IMG/VR virus record: IMGVR_UViG_3300028590_000023
Span: 1 to 51,576 of that record
Origin: a virus
Strand: one strand, 5' to 3'
DNA: 51,576 bases
Numbering within the stretch: the first letter of the stretch is position 1; each line of letters begins with the position of its first letter. Shown in pieces: positions 37,474-46,889 of the stretch. Both the position numbers and the translations under genes were made by a program. The notes below the pieces were generated by a model. It saw nothing but the letters and a program-made list of their open reading frames with translations, was not told the DNA's origin and searched no databases.

Positions 37474-39008
37474 AACTCCCAACTAGGTAATGTTGCGCTT
37501 TTCTTTTGTGTCAAGTAACTCTTTAGTGCTATTTGATCCCGTTCTGTTATTATAGGTTTGAACTTGGGCTTAATGCAGTTGAACCACTCGTTGCTCAAGC
37601 ACCGCTGCCGAACATTCATGTCGTCCAAAAAGATACGCAAGATCGGTGGCGGCTTGTCCTCCCAAGGAGTAAGTACGCGAGATACCCGCTGTTCGCAGTT
37701 CTCGATATTCGAGCTCAGTGTCGTGTCATATATTGCAGATGCCCGAGGTATGTTGATGCCTGTTGATAGCAGCTTGGTATTGCCTACTAGAATACGAGCC
37801 TTATAGTTCCGAGCATCCTGAATCAATTTCTTCCTGAGATCCTTCTTGAGCCCACCAAAGAACGGGTGGGCCACTCTTTTGCCAGCCATGCGATTGATAG
37901 CCAAACAAAGGGCTTTAATCGGCGTGACCTGCGCAAGGGGTATAAGGACCATGTGCCCATCTTTTACGTCCTTCAGCGCCCATTTTGCTATCAACTTCAA
38001 TCTAGCTGGGTTCTTCTCTAAGCGAGAGACCATCGATGTCCATAGGCCACCTTTATGCTGTGCCTTGTAGCCTGTTCGTACAAGCTTGATCGTGGGCTTC
38101 AGCCTCTCCACCTTGGCTTCATATATGATGGGTCCTATCAGGGCTTCGACGACTACGTATCTCAAGTCTTTACGGGAAGGCGTACCAGAGAGTCCTATCT
38201 TCCACTTGCAGTTAAGCCTGGACACTACGGTAGCAAAGCCCGTTGCTGCACCCATGTGTACTTCGTCAAGGACCATAACAGGGAACATGTCCCTGATCTT
38301 CTCTAAGAGTTTCTTACCTTTCTCAGACCTGAACGTCTGGTAGGTAACTAAACATACATCATACTTTAGGAAGTCCTTATACTTCTTGGCGAACCCTACT
38401 TGGTTCTTCTTGGCCGTAGTTAAAGCTGCTTGCGTACCAGAGCCGCAGAAAGTCTCGTAGAAGCCATCGAGCCATTCCCTTTGGGCTGCTAACACTATAG
38501 CCTTTTGACCAATCTTGCAGATAGCCGCTGTGGACAACACAGTCTTACCGCTACGTGGCGGTGCCTTGATAACCCCATACATTTTCTCAATGATGGCAGC
38601 TACCGCTTCTTTCTGGAAGTCTTTCAGAGTACCACTGAACTTGATCTTGCGCTTGAATTCTGAACTCGGTCGTTTAGACTTTATGGTCAGATCGCCCTTC
38701 TTCTTGAGCACAGATTTCAGAGACGCTTCTGTACCAGCGGGGACCGACAGGTATGTATTGCCGCCTATCTTCAATTCCTTGGCAAGGGCTATACCACCCT
38801 TGAAGGCCGCACAGTTAGGGCAGGCTTCTGCTAACTTGGTCTCTGAGGACAATCGATCATCATGCCACTCACACTCCTTACATGCCCTCTCTTCGAAGAA
38901 GTAGAATGTATTCTTGGTTATGAGTCTCTGAGTTAGCTTCTCCCCTATAGAGGATTTCTTTACGAACAGGGCTTCGCGTTTAACTAGAGTGATTTCGGCG
39001 TCAGGCAT
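37470..39008 (-). CDS. Superfamily 2 DNA helicase, UvsW-like
   Basis: A 512-residue helicase related to T4 UvsW, which regresses forks and resolves recombination intermediates. The N-terminal region carries two Cys pairs, CKEC (43-46) and CPNC (63-66), a probable zinc finger absent from T4 UvsW. The core has TLKDFQKEAVAAI (motif Q-like), APPRSGKT (149-156, Walker A), VLAAQREWLDGF (Ia), VMVLDEVHMGAA (DEVH, 248-251), IGLSGTPSRKD (III), ILVGNTKLLSTGINIPRASA (V) and NCEQRVSRVLTP (VI). It shares the block with the gp46-like and clamp genes. Confidence 0.85.
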   Translation of the reverse strand: MPDAEITLVKREALFVKKSSIGEKLTQRLITKNTFYFFEERACKECEWHDDRLSSETKLAEACPNCAAFKGGIALAKELKIGGNTYLSVPAGTEASLKSVLKKKGDLTIKSKRPSSEFKRKIKFSGTLKDFQKEAVAAIIEKMYGVIKAPPRSGKTVLSTAAICKIGQKAIVLAAQREWLDGFYETFCGSGTQAALTTAKKNQVGFAKKYKDFLKYDVCLVTYQTFRSEKGKKLLEKIRDMFPVMVLDEVHMGAATGFATVVSRLNCKWKIGLSGTPSRKDLRYVVVEALIGPIIYEAKVERLKPTIKLVRTGYKAQHKGGLWTSMVSRLEKNPARLKLIAKWALKDVKDGHMVLIPLAQVTPIKALCLAINRMAGKRVAHPFFGGLKKDLRKKLIQDARNYKARILVGNTKLLSTGINIPRASAIYDTTLSSNIENCEQRVSRVLTPWEDKPPPILRIFLDDMNVRQRCLSNEWFNCIKPKFKPIITERDQIALKSYLTQKKSATLPSWEL

Positions 39009-39034
39009 AGGACTAACTCAAATATTTGGATCAT

Positions 39035-39496
39035 TTAGTTCCCCATTGATACGTGCCGCACAATTAACCTGGGTTCTTGACAGCGGAGGGGATCAGCCCT
39101 CAGGTACTCAGATATTCTCTGAATACCCAAGATCCTCATCGTACACACCCTATCGTTCTTATTAAGCTGGCCCTCGAACACGAACTCCAAACCATTGGTG
39201 TACTGAAGCGATTGGTACATAAACAAGTCAAGCAGGGCCCTAATCTTAGGCAACTCATTGAGCACCATATTGACGTGCGGGCCGTCTCTCAAGAACTTCC
39301 CTACTGCATAAGGACCTACATGCGCTAACTGTTCGTTTATGTCGAGGACACATTCTTTATTTACACTGTTAGTTATTAGCGCACACATGAGCACAGGCAT
39401 CTTCTGTGAACCAACTACTTTAAATAATAGTTTCTGATATACCTTATAGGGTGTGCACCAACCTTCAACCACGTCATAGGCTGTATCGATTATCAT
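39035..39496 (-). CDS. Hypothetical protein, 153 aa
   Basis: The start overlaps the stop of the preceding gene. The product is helical and strand-mixed (YKVYQKLLFKVVGSQKMPVL; CALITNSVNKECVLDINEQL; IRALLDLFMYQSLQYTNGLE). No recognisable motif. It lies between the UvsW-like helicase and a helical protein. Confidence 0.55.
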   Translation of the reverse strand: MIIDTAYDVVEGWCTPYKVYQKLLFKVVGSQKMPVLMCALITNSVNKECVLDINEQLAHVGPYAVGKFLRDGPHVNMVLNELPKIRALLDLFMYQSLQYTNGLEFVFEGQLNKNDRVCTMRILGIQRISEYLRADPLRCQEPRLIVRHVSMGN

Positions 39497-40038
39497 GCCA
39501 GCTTTCCCTTCGAGTGACTCAATAGTTCAAGAGCCTTGATCATGCGCTCAAGTTGGAACGAAGTCTGGTCAATGTCCCTGACCAAAGTGTCCAACAATTC
39601 GACCAATGCTTCACCTTCGCTTTTGAGTTCTAATGCGGAAGCGACTATGCGGTCGATCATAGACTTACGTTGGTCCACCGTCTTATAGCCACTTAGCTCA
39701 TCGTAGAACTCGGTGGTGATGTACCGCTTGATTACGTCAATGGCATCATCGAGCAACGAGGTATGGAGATTGGCTTGTACTCGAATTTCTACCATACGTG
39801 ATCTATATGATGAGTCTTGAAGTGAGGACTCTAACAAGGCTTGCGGTGAATACTGCTTCTTACCGTACATCTGCCTCGATAGTCTAGCCGCATGCAATGC
39901 CAGCGCTTCATTACGGTCTTGGTCGACCTTTAGTTTCTCTCGGGTATTTCTTACTATCTCCCTAAACTTCTTATATTGCCCGTCCTCACGGATCTCGGCA
40001 ATAATCTTTGACTTGGGGTTCTTCGAGTTCTTAGCCAC
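39493..40038 (-). CDS. Helical hypothetical protein, 181 aa
   Basis: A GTG start with AAAGG upstream. The protein is almost wholly helical and charged, with possible coiled coils (NTREKLKVDQDRNEALALHA; VQANLHTSLLDDAIDVIKRY; EGEALVELLDTLVRDIDQTS). The basic N-terminus MAKNSKNPKSK could contact DNA. Unknown function within the replication operon. Confidence 0.55.
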   Translation of the reverse strand: MAKNSKNPKSKIIAEIREDGQYKKFREIVRNTREKLKVDQDRNEALALHAARLSRQMYGKKQYSPQALLESSLQDSSYRSRMVEIRVQANLHTSLLDDAIDVIKRYITTEFYDELSGYKTVDQRKSMIDRIVASALELKSEGEALVELLDTLVRDIDQTSFQLERMIKALELLSHSKGKLA

Positions 40039-40049
40039 GTGTGACCTTT

Positions 40050-40430
40050 CTATTGCTCTTCGAATATAGTCTCGATGATAGGATTTACCAGCGGTGATAT
40101 AGCCAGGGTCCCTCGATTCGGATAGTTATAGACCACTAAGTCTTCGGTCTTGATTAAGACCTCTACCTCTGTGGCTTTTCCCTTATTCTGGAGGTAGGTT
40201 ATCAAGTAGCCACCTTCGTTTTGGACCTCGAATCGGGTTACAAAGAAGAAGCCTACCCTGGTGCCACCGCAGCTCACAAAGAATATGTCGAACATGCAGC
40301 TCACGCTGAGCTTAGACTGGATCTCTAGCTTCGAATGGAAAGGAACTTCTTGGATAGGTAACATGAAGCCCGAACCTATATCATAAAAGGTACCGGGCTT
40401 CATATCTAGCGGCGCAAGCAGAGGACTCAT
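40050..40430 (-). CDS. Hypothetical protein, 126 aa
   Basis: The product is mainly beta (GSGFMLPIQEVPFHSKLEIQ; MFDIFFVSCGGTRVGFFFVT; TEVEVLIKTEDLVVYNYPNR). No family recognised. It starts five bases after the clamp gene ends and is probably co-transcribed with it. By analogy to T4 a late-transcription or clamp-partner role can be imagined, but there is no sequence support. Confidence 0.55.
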   Translation of the reverse strand: MSPLLAPLDMKPGTFYDIGSGFMLPIQEVPFHSKLEIQSKLSVSCMFDIFFVSCGGTRVGFFFVTRFEVQNEGGYLITYLQNKGKATEVEVLIKTEDLVVYNYPNRGTLAISPLVNPIIETIFEEQ

Positions 40431-40434
40431 GGGC

Positions 40435-41505
40435 TTAGTCCTGATTAAGAGACACGATAACCGCCGAGTTCTTCATCTGGAAGTTGATAAACGCATCGTT
40501 TACAATCTTCATGACCACCGAACCTGCACACTTTCTGACAGCTTCATCCAGGAACTCGAAGTCTACTTTGGCCTTGGTCTGGGTAGTACATGCAGCCTTC
40601 AATACCGTACGGGTAGAGCCATTGGCCGTCACGATCTCGAACTTGACCTTACCTTTATCTGTAGTTATCGCAATTTCCGAACGCTCTTTGGTGGCCACCG
40701 CACGAGCATTGTCCAAGAATTCTAATAGGGCGGCCTTCTCGATCTCCACTTGAGCTCCGTCTGCTTTAGACGCGGCCTTAGACTGGGTAACCACAGCGTC
40801 CAAACCAATGGCCGACTCCTCATCTTCTTGAGGTAGGGATAAAGACGCTCTCACTAACGCATTAGTAACATGCAGGTTAGATGAACCGAGCTCCAGTTTG
40901 AAAGGTGCCTTATGGAATACGTCGAGTACCGCTGTGGCTGTATCGAAGGGCAGCACAATGCTCATATCGCCTGTAATCTCTTTGCTGTTCACGTAAGCGA
41001 TATGATCCCTATCGTAACAGGCAACGAATGCTGATTTATTCGTGAGCCTGATAGCTACGGGCATGAATGTGTTTAGCAGTGCATTAGGTTTCAAGGCTAC
41101 GGTATTGACTGCCGACTTAAGCCATTCTGCCTGTTCAGAGTTAAGCTTGATGGCTTCCCCCTTTGAGGTGTCTTTATCGGCTTCCACCTCTAGCGCGTCA
41201 ACTGTGGCCAACTCACATTTGTAGTTGGAGGCCGATATCTTGCACAAAGTCTTGTCGTAGTGAATCTCTAACTCCTTACGACCTTTTGTGGCATCCCTCA
41301 GTGTGTTAAGACTGATGGCAAACAGGTTCTCGCCACTCACCGTTGAGGGCATCAATACAGAACACCGCGATATTTCAGCGGTAGACTGCATCCACGCCTT
41401 CTTACCATCAGTCTTTATAACTATGTTGCCTGATACTGGTGGTGCAAGTCGGGAGACCACGCGAATAGCCTCCTGTAGAACAGTGTTATCGATTTTAATT
41501 TTCAT
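40435..41505 (-). CDS. DNA polymerase sliding clamp, DnaN/PCNA-like
   Basis: I choose the ATG at 41505 (MKIKIDNTVLQEAI), just after the stop of the upstream gene; a TTG at 41535 is rejected. The 356-residue product shows the clamp pattern of repeated helix-strand units: KIDNTVLQEAIRVVSRLAPP, IVIKTDGKKAWMQSTAEISR, ISLNTLRDATKGRKELEIHY, SIVLPFDTATAVLDVFHKAP, and a third repeat with IEKAALLEFLDNARAVATKE. The length suits a bacterial three-domain clamp (about 360-370) better than the T4 gp45 two-domain type (about 230). It would tether the phage polymerase, and in T4-like phages also activates late transcription. Confidence 0.8.
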   Translation of the reverse strand: MKIKIDNTVLQEAIRVVSRLAPPVSGNIVIKTDGKKAWMQSTAEISRCSVLMPSTVSGENLFAISLNTLRDATKGRKELEIHYDKTLCKISASNYKCELATVDALEVEADKDTSKGEAIKLNSEQAEWLKSAVNTVALKPNALLNTFMPVAIRLTNKSAFVACYDRDHIAYVNSKEITGDMSIVLPFDTATAVLDVFHKAPFKLELGSSNLHVTNALVRASLSLPQEDEESAIGLDAVVTQSKAASKADGAQVEIEKAALLEFLDNARAVATKERSEIAITTDKGKVKFEIVTANGSTRTVLKAACTTQTKAKVDFEFLDEAVRKCAGSVVMKIVNDAFINFQMKNSAVIVSLNQD

Positions 41506-41507
41506 GG

Positions 41508-42290
41508 TCAAGTAATAGTGAGGGTCAGTGTGCAAGTTGTGGAGAGGTTCTTATCATCTGTGACTCGATAGGTGAACTCATAGTCCCCAGGTGCAGGGTC
41601 TTGGAGTTTGATGATACGTACGGTATTGAACTGGATAGCGCCGCCCGGTGCAACTGTGGGCTGGGCAACCAATGTCGATTTGAACTCACCGCCCGGAGGG
41701 TTGGCTATAATCTCGATGCTTAGGGGTTGTGCTGAAGATTTAGCCTGAAACAGGTACGGCCATTGGAAGTCGAAGAAGCCGCATACCATCTGTGACGAAT
41801 TCAGAGCCATAGAGGCAGCCCAGCGCAGGGTCGCGTCTTCTGCCTCTGGGGGTGTAGGCGTAGCTGGTGTGTAGGACTCGTTGTCCATAGTGATGGTGAG
41901 GTTACCGATAAGGACACCTGGGCCGAAATGCAGGGTCTGGCCTTGCGTCGGCATAGAGAACCAGCGATAGAAGCCTGTAGAATTGGTATCAACAAATGAA
42001 GTATAACCAAGCCATGGGCGCAAGCGGAACTCCAGGTCGTTGTAGTAGGCAGCCATGTATTGCGGAACCCCATAGTTCGAACCATCTTGAATTCGGGGAT
42101 GTAGTGTCACCGTGGTGATCGATACCTCGCCCTCAAGTAACTCGAATTCGGTCTCTGTGCCGTCGAAGTCTGTTTCTTCGATAGCAAAGAACCCGGATAT
42201 CTCGTTCGTCAACGTGTTGATCACAGGCAGAATTGTCTGTTTAACGGGTTCAACGAAAGGCAGGCCATACTGGTTGTTGGTGTTAGTCAT
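41508..42290 (-). CDS. Virion-like protein with Ig-type fold inside the replication block
   Basis: The ATG at 42290 follows AAGGAGTGAAA. The 260-residue protein begins with beta strands (SGFFAIEETDFDGTETEFEL), has a middle with PWLGYTSFVDTNSTGFYRWF, and ends in an Ig/PKD-like strand series (VRIIKLQDPAPGDYEFTYRV; TTCTLTLTIT). It has no DNA-related motif and looks like a surface or tail protein. A motif GAATTTTATAC is present upstream on the minus strand (about 42880), within the gene at 42570, a possible separate late promoter. Confidence 0.55.
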   Translation of the reverse strand: MTNTNNQYGLPFVEPVKQTILPVINTLTNEISGFFAIEETDFDGTETEFELLEGEVSITTVTLHPRIQDGSNYGVPQYMAAYYNDLEFRLRPWLGYTSFVDTNSTGFYRWFSMPTQGQTLHFGPGVLIGNLTITMDNESYTPATPTPPEAEDATLRWAASMALNSSQMVCGFFDFQWPYLFQAKSSAQPLSIEIIANPPGGEFKSTLVAQPTVAPGGAIQFNTVRIIKLQDPAPGDYEFTYRVTDDKNLSTTCTLTLTIT

Positions 42291-42573
42291 TTTCACTCCT
42301 TACGGTTACATAAGCTATATCTGTGCCTCTGCATGTGATGCCGCAGAAACACTCCTCAGGGGCGTCCACTGTAATGATTCGTGGGTCATTCTCAGTTACC
42401 ACCTCCTGATCGACAGCAGTTATCAAGCACTGCCAAGGACCAACGTCACTATTTACTAAGCAGAGCTCGCCTACAGATGGTTCGATGAATGCCTGACCAT
42501 CGTAGATTAAACAATCGTCTAGGAGCCCTAGCTGCTCCTCACCTTCAGGGGTTATAACTGTTAATATCATCAT
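42283..42573 (-). CDS. Hypothetical protein, 96 aa
   Basis: Start overlaps the stop of the preceding gene. The product is acidic and beta-rich (LGLLDDCLIYDGQAFIEPSV; RIITVDAPEECFCGITCRGT) with a Cys cluster CFCGITC near the end that could bind a metal. Function unknown. Its last eight bases overlap the next gene. Confidence 0.55.
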   Translation of the reverse strand: MMILTVITPEGEEQLGLLDDCLIYDGQAFIEPSVGELCLVNSDVGPWQCLITAVDQEVVTENDPRIITVDAPEECFCGITCRGTDIAYVTVRSEND

Positions 42574-43289
42574 GAATCCTTATTGCGGGACGCTGAATTC
42601 ACCACGTATAAGATTTCAAACGTGTCGAAGCCCCATTCTTGAGCTATCTGCTCCAAATGTGCGCTGTCTTTAGGACTCTCCTTGTAGGCCTTTACGGCTG
42701 ATCTCAGATCAATAGCCCTAGGATCGAGGACTAACGTTAGTATGTCCCCAAGCTTAAGGTTAGACTTGAGCTTGGCTTTCAGAGCAGGCAACTTGATATC
42801 CGAGTTAAGGTACTGCACGATCATTAACTGGACCTCTTTTCGTAGCTGATATTTTGAAATCTTGTATAACGCGGTTTGTATAAAATTCAGGTACGAAGGC
42901 TTTGTCGCTACATTAACGTAGTCTGCGGTTGTCAGTGATTTATGTACCAATTGAAAGTCCTGCTCTGGGTGAGCTACCGCAAACCGCAGGGCTGATTCAA
43001 CATTGGCTCTCAAATCCTGGTGCCTTATTATTCGAATATTGCACTCTGATAGGGCTACCAGAGCGTCACATATAAACAAGACCTGCCTGCCCGTCTTAGG
43101 CTCGTACTTCTTAGCCATAGCTACAGAAGGCAAGATGATGGGTAGCGCAGGTTGCTCTGTAGCGTAGTGGAAGATTTTGACCTCCGCTTTTGATACCAGC
43201 CCATAGCTGATACCCAAGTCCTTGAACACGTCACCTATCTTAATGGGCGACTCGCTTATACCAAATGCTTGAATGATTCTAGTGCTCAC
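42570..43289 (-). CDS. Unknown replication-block protein, 239 aa
   Basis: A GTG start overlapping the end of the SbcC-like gene. The product is alpha/beta with basic helices (LYKISKYQLRKEVQLMIVQY; KLPALKAKLKSNLKLGDILT) and an end with EWGFDTFEILYVVNSASRNK. Its position directly behind the gp46-like gene is where the nuclease partner (gp47/SbcD) might be expected, but none of the phosphoesterase motifs (D-x-H, GNHD) is present. Function unknown. Confidence 0.55.
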   Translation of the reverse strand: MSTRIIQAFGISESPIKIGDVFKDLGISYGLVSKAEVKIFHYATEQPALPIILPSVAMAKKYEPKTGRQVLFICDALVALSECNIRIIRHQDLRANVESALRFAVAHPEQDFQLVHKSLTTADYVNVATKPSYLNFIQTALYKISKYQLRKEVQLMIVQYLNSDIKLPALKAKLKSNLKLGDILTLVLDPRAIDLRSAVKAYKESPKDSAHLEQIAQEWGFDTFEILYVVNSASRNKDS

Positions 43290-45516
43290 TGGGGTGCCCT
43301 TTCACTATGTTGGCCACACCTTTACTCTTTATGACCGTAAACTCAGAGGCGCCTTCGTAGCGCTCGTCAGTCTTAGGCGTTATGATCACAATCGAAGGTA
43401 TGATTTGATTTATCACGGGTAGCAGTGCCTTGAATGCTTGTGTGGTCTCAATAGAAAAGTTGGCTGTAGGTTCGTCAAGGATGATTATGTTTGATCTCTT
43501 CTTATGGGGCACAAAGGTCAATAAGGCTAAGACCAGTATGATCGTGAACAACTTGGATTCCGCACCACTAAGTTTGCGAACATCCGATACCTTAGTCTTC
43601 TTACCATACTTACGGTGCACCAATAACGCTAGTTGCGAAGTATCCCATCGGAATTCAAACTGAAAATCCTCGGGGAACACGATTCGCGCATACTTGTTAA
43701 TTACAGTTACCAACCTATTCGATATTGCCTGAACGGCTAATCTCTTCATTGCCTTATCGGAGTAAGCCTCGATCAATAACTTGAGTGGCTTCTCGTTCAC
43801 CAACTGCGCCTTGAGATCTTTTAGTTTGGTTGCCAGCCGCTTCACATTGGCGTAAGCCATCTTTTGGGTCTCTAACTGGGCTCTAAGCTTCGACAACTCT
43901 TCGTGAACTTCGTTGATACGTGCCTGTAGCAGAGGTGCAGCCGCCGCTGCTACCCTCTGCTTATCGCTTACCTTCTGAATGGCTATTACCATATCAAGGT
44001 TAGGCTGAAGAAATTTCAGGAGCTTTAATCGGTCTTTGTCCTCATCGACCATTCGCTGCTTGACCGCCGCCTCTAGTTTCTTGCCCTCAAAAGGACGGGG
44101 CTTACGAGGCAGATTCGATAGGTCTTCATTAAGGTCTGCATATCGACTTAGCTTCTCGATCCTAGGCTGCAGGTTCTCTAATTCGATCTTGATCTCACGG
44201 ATTTCCTGCTTGTTTGTTGCCCTCTGCCTTCTGACCTCTTTGTAGGCTTCCGCTTTGTCGAAGTCAGCCAGTAACCGCTCTAGCTTCTTTATCTTAGCCT
44301 TTAGGACCTCTGGGTCCTTAACACGTACTGACTGACCGCAGGTCTCACATGTGCCACTCTTGAACTCCTGTGCATGGTCATACTGGTGTTCCAATGACTG
44401 GAGTTTGTTTAAGGTTTCACCACGGTCTATATCAGGTGCCTCAACCTCTTCGGCTACCAGCCCTTCTTGCTCTGCCTCTAGGTCAGCTAAACGGGCCTTC
44501 AAGCTCTTTCGGTTATGCTTGAGTTCCAACAGTTTAGACCGAGCAGAGCTACACTTCGACTTGGCTTCTTTAGTACCCAGCTTATTTATGAGCTTCCTAG
44601 CATCGGGTGTCAGTTTATCCCACGCCTTGCTGTAATTGGCATTATCGCGTTTATACTGCTCCCACTCCAAGGCTGCCTCTAACTCCTGGACGTTCTTTTT
44701 TAAGGCCCATTCTGTATCACTGACTACGGCATTGAACGACTCTTCTGTTATCTCACCGTGGCACAGAGACTTCAGGACATTGATCTGCTCTTTAGCTAGG
44801 GACTCAAAGGCTAATAGGTTGTGAATGGTCTGGAGCTTGCTGTTCTTCTGATTCAACTCATCTACCAAGGACTCCTTGATCTTAATAGATTCCCGAAGCT
44901 TGATCAACTTATCTTTATCTATCCTATTGCCCTTCGCTGCCTCATACTCCTCACGGATTTCTGAATAGACAGCACGTACCTTATTCAGGGCCGCAAGCTC
45001 GGCCACAAAGAGCTTGCGTTCGATATCCATCTTGTCCAGGCTAAAGAAGGAATTGAAGAACCGTTTTCGTTCAGTGGACGACCCCATTACCAATGGGTGG
45101 GGAATACGAGCATCTAGGTGAACGTAGGTATTGAACTCCTCCTCGTTGATAGGCAATACCTTTTTTAGCCATTGCCTGGCCAACGGTTTGGTCCGAAATT
45201 TCTTTTCGGTACCATCTATAGAGACCTTGATCTTGCTCGCAGATTTCTGTAGAACGATCTTCTTTTTACCCAGCATGAACTGGAGAGCCCGCGTCCCTTC
45301 TTTAACTGAGTCCTGCCGTTCCCCGATGATAGGTGTTTCATACAGGATCTCCCCTACTTGAGAGAACAGGGAACTCTTTCCTGCACCATTGCCATTACTA
45401 TTGGCTTTAGTGTTAGAACGGTTCAGGCCATATACTACAGAGATTCCTGGCTTGAATTCGAATGAAGCGTCCTTGAAGATGATAGAGTTCTGGAGCCTAA
45501 TCTTATTGAAAAGCAC
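43279..45516 (-). CDS. Rad50/SbcC-like recombination ATPase (T4 gp46-like)
   Basis: A 745-residue ABC-type ATPase for DNA end processing and recombination. A GTG start at 45516 gives MLFNKIRLQNSIIF. Walker A GNGAGKSS (about 42-49), a long coiled coil on both sides of the zinc hook C390-x-x-C393 (CETCGQ), a signature motif LSGAESK (about 649-655, variant of LSGGE), and Walker B IIILDEPTANF (about 676-686). The partner nuclease gp47/SbcD is not seen in the window. It is flanked by the clamp-loader gene and a gene of unknown function. Confidence 0.9.
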   Translation of the reverse strand: MLFNKIRLQNSIIFKDASFEFKPGISVVYGLNRSNTKANSNGNGAGKSSLFSQVGEILYETPIIGERQDSVKEGTRALQFMLGKKKIVLQKSASKIKVSIDGTEKKFRTKPLARQWLKKVLPINEEEFNTYVHLDARIPHPLVMGSSTERKRFFNSFFSLDKMDIERKLFVAELAALNKVRAVYSEIREEYEAAKGNRIDKDKLIKLRESIKIKESLVDELNQKNSKLQTIHNLLAFESLAKEQINVLKSLCHGEITEESFNAVVSDTEWALKKNVQELEAALEWEQYKRDNANYSKAWDKLTPDARKLINKLGTKEAKSKCSSARSKLLELKHNRKSLKARLADLEAEQEGLVAEEVEAPDIDRGETLNKLQSLEHQYDHAQEFKSGTCETCGQSVRVKDPEVLKAKIKKLERLLADFDKAEAYKEVRRQRATNKQEIREIKIELENLQPRIEKLSRYADLNEDLSNLPRKPRPFEGKKLEAAVKQRMVDEDKDRLKLLKFLQPNLDMVIAIQKVSDKQRVAAAAAPLLQARINEVHEELSKLRAQLETQKMAYANVKRLATKLKDLKAQLVNEKPLKLLIEAYSDKAMKRLAVQAISNRLVTVINKYARIVFPEDFQFEFRWDTSQLALLVHRKYGKKTKVSDVRKLSGAESKLFTIILVLALLTFVPHKKRSNIIILDEPTANFSIETTQAFKALLPVINQIIPSIVIITPKTDERYEGASEFTVIKSKGVANIVKGHPSEH

Positions 45517-45528
45517 GGACTGTCCTTA

Positions 45529-46623
45529 TTATTTAGGGTGAATTTCCTTGATGAGGCGGTAAAGCTTTGCCGACAGTAACTCCTCGGGTGATGTCGCAAA
45601 TTGCTGTGCTAGTCCCTTGATCTCAACTAACGTCGCATTAGTTGCGGCCAACGCGCCTAAGCTTACCTTGAGCTTCTGTGCGTTCCCTCGAAGTTCTTTA
45701 TTGATAGGCGTAGCCCATACCTTTCTGTGGCGTGCGCCATCCAATACCGTGTCATTCAGCACAAAGCTATTAGCCCACAGGAGTTTGTTAATCAATTGGA
45801 AGCCGTCTTGGGCATCCAGCAAAGATCGTTGAACTTCCTTAAACTTGCCTCCATAAACGGCAGTCAATATGGTAACGACTAGTCTATCATCTGAGGATTC
45901 AGTGGACGACAAGACCTTCGATATATGCTCCTTACTGAGTCTTGAAGGTTTGGTATCTAGTCCTTCATAATACTGTTGGGCGGCTTGCAAAAGGTTAGCC
46001 ACCGAACGCATTTCACCACCCGATGCCTTAACTATAGCCTTCAGAAGACTCTTCTCCTCGTCCATAACATACTTCATTTTCTCGCCCTTGGCAATACGAA
46101 CTGCCTGTTTGAGCAAGTCAGAATTAGTATGGGACTCCAATACGAATTGGGTGCAGCGTTTAGCGATTGCCAATCCGTTACCAGACGTGAATTTCTGGGG
46201 ATCCATGGAGCACAAGATCCACAAAGTGTTCTTTGCAGGCTCTTCCAGGGGCTTCAGTAATGCAGCAGAAGCTACCGCATTGCTTAGGACGCCTTGCGCT
46301 TCGTCAATACATATAACCCTCTTCTTAGTCTGGGGCCTAAACTTCGCTGTCTGAATCCAGCTTCTTACATCTTCGATGGTTCTTTGTTCACCAGCGTTCA
46401 CCTCGATATAGTCAGGATGCCCTTCAGCCTTTTCAATACCGTTAAGGGCTGCTGTCAGTGCTCTGGCTAACGTAGTTTTGCCTACTGAAGAGGGTCCTGT
46501 AATAAGCAAGGCATTCGGTATCTTCCCAGAGCTAACCATCCCTTTCAATCGTGTTACAGCCGCCTCATGCCCAATCAAAGTATCTAAGGTGAGGGGTCTA
46601 TATTTTGTGTGAAACGCTGTCAT
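45529..46623 (-). CDS. DNA polymerase clamp loader AAA+ subunit
   Basis: A 364-residue AAA+ protein, probably equivalent to T4 gp44 or bacterial DnaX. YRPLTLDTLIGHEAAVTRLK is the canonical clamp-loader N-terminus; Walker A GPSSVGKT (43-50); Walker B ICIDEAQG (about 105-111, DEAQ instead of DEAx); sensor/Arg finger block with IAKRCTQFVLE; and a helical collar C-terminus. The Cys-containing zinc module of DnaX is missing, as in T4 gp44. It opens the clamp encoded at 40435 onto DNA. A small clamp-loader subunit was not recognised. Confidence 0.85.
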   Translation of the reverse strand: MTAFHTKYRPLTLDTLIGHEAAVTRLKGMVSSGKIPNALLITGPSSVGKTTLARALTAALNGIEKAEGHPDYIEVNAGEQRTIEDVRSWIQTAKFRPQTKKRVICIDEAQGVLSNAVASAALLKPLEEPAKNTLWILCSMDPQKFTSGNGLAIAKRCTQFVLESHTNSDLLKQAVRIAKGEKMKYVMDEEKSLLKAIVKASGGEMRSVANLLQAAQQYYEGLDTKPSRLSKEHISKVLSSTESSDDRLVVTILTAVYGGKFKEVQRSLLDAQDGFQLINKLLWANSFVLNDTVLDGARHRKVWATPINKELRGNAQKLKVSLGALAATNATLVEIKGLAQQFATSPEELLSAKLYRLIKEIHPK

Positions 46624-46889
46624 TTAGTAACCTCAAATATGTGAACAACATAACCAGGGCGAACCTGCGTGGTCGCAACATGCCTCCCTGGTTTCGGTGG
46701 CAGCTCAATGCCTGTCTCGTAGAAAGCAAAGACACGGCTGCATTTGCGAGCCCTAGTGTTGACCAGAGCCCACAGGCATAAACAGTTAGTGGTAACCTCT
46801 ACCTGTACCGATAGTATCTGGGCCCTCTTCGGGAGGATCAATCGATGGGTAGGGTTTCTCCAATTCAGAACATACTTGATGACCTTCAT
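46620..46889 (-). CDS. Small phage protein (DUF7352-like), 89 aa
   Basis: The arrangement MKVIKYVLNWRNPTHRLILP, AQILSVQVEVTTNCLCLWAL, VFAFYETGIEL and VVHIFEVTK matches a common small phage/bacterial family (strand, 'LPxGAxILSVQ', 'LCLWALVD', 'GTG', 'HVFE' end). No function is established. Stop overlaps the clamp-loader start (ATGA). Confidence 0.65.
   Translation of the reverse strand: MKVIKYVLNWRNPTHRLILPKRAQILSVQVEVTTNCLCLWALVNTRARKCSRVFAFYETGIELPPKPGRHVATTQVRPGYVVHIFEVTK

Noticed and set aside
42570-43289. SbcD/gp47 nuclease as identity for the gene behind the SbcC-like gene
   Set aside because: None of the phosphoesterase motifs (D-x-H, G-N-H-D, G-H) is present.
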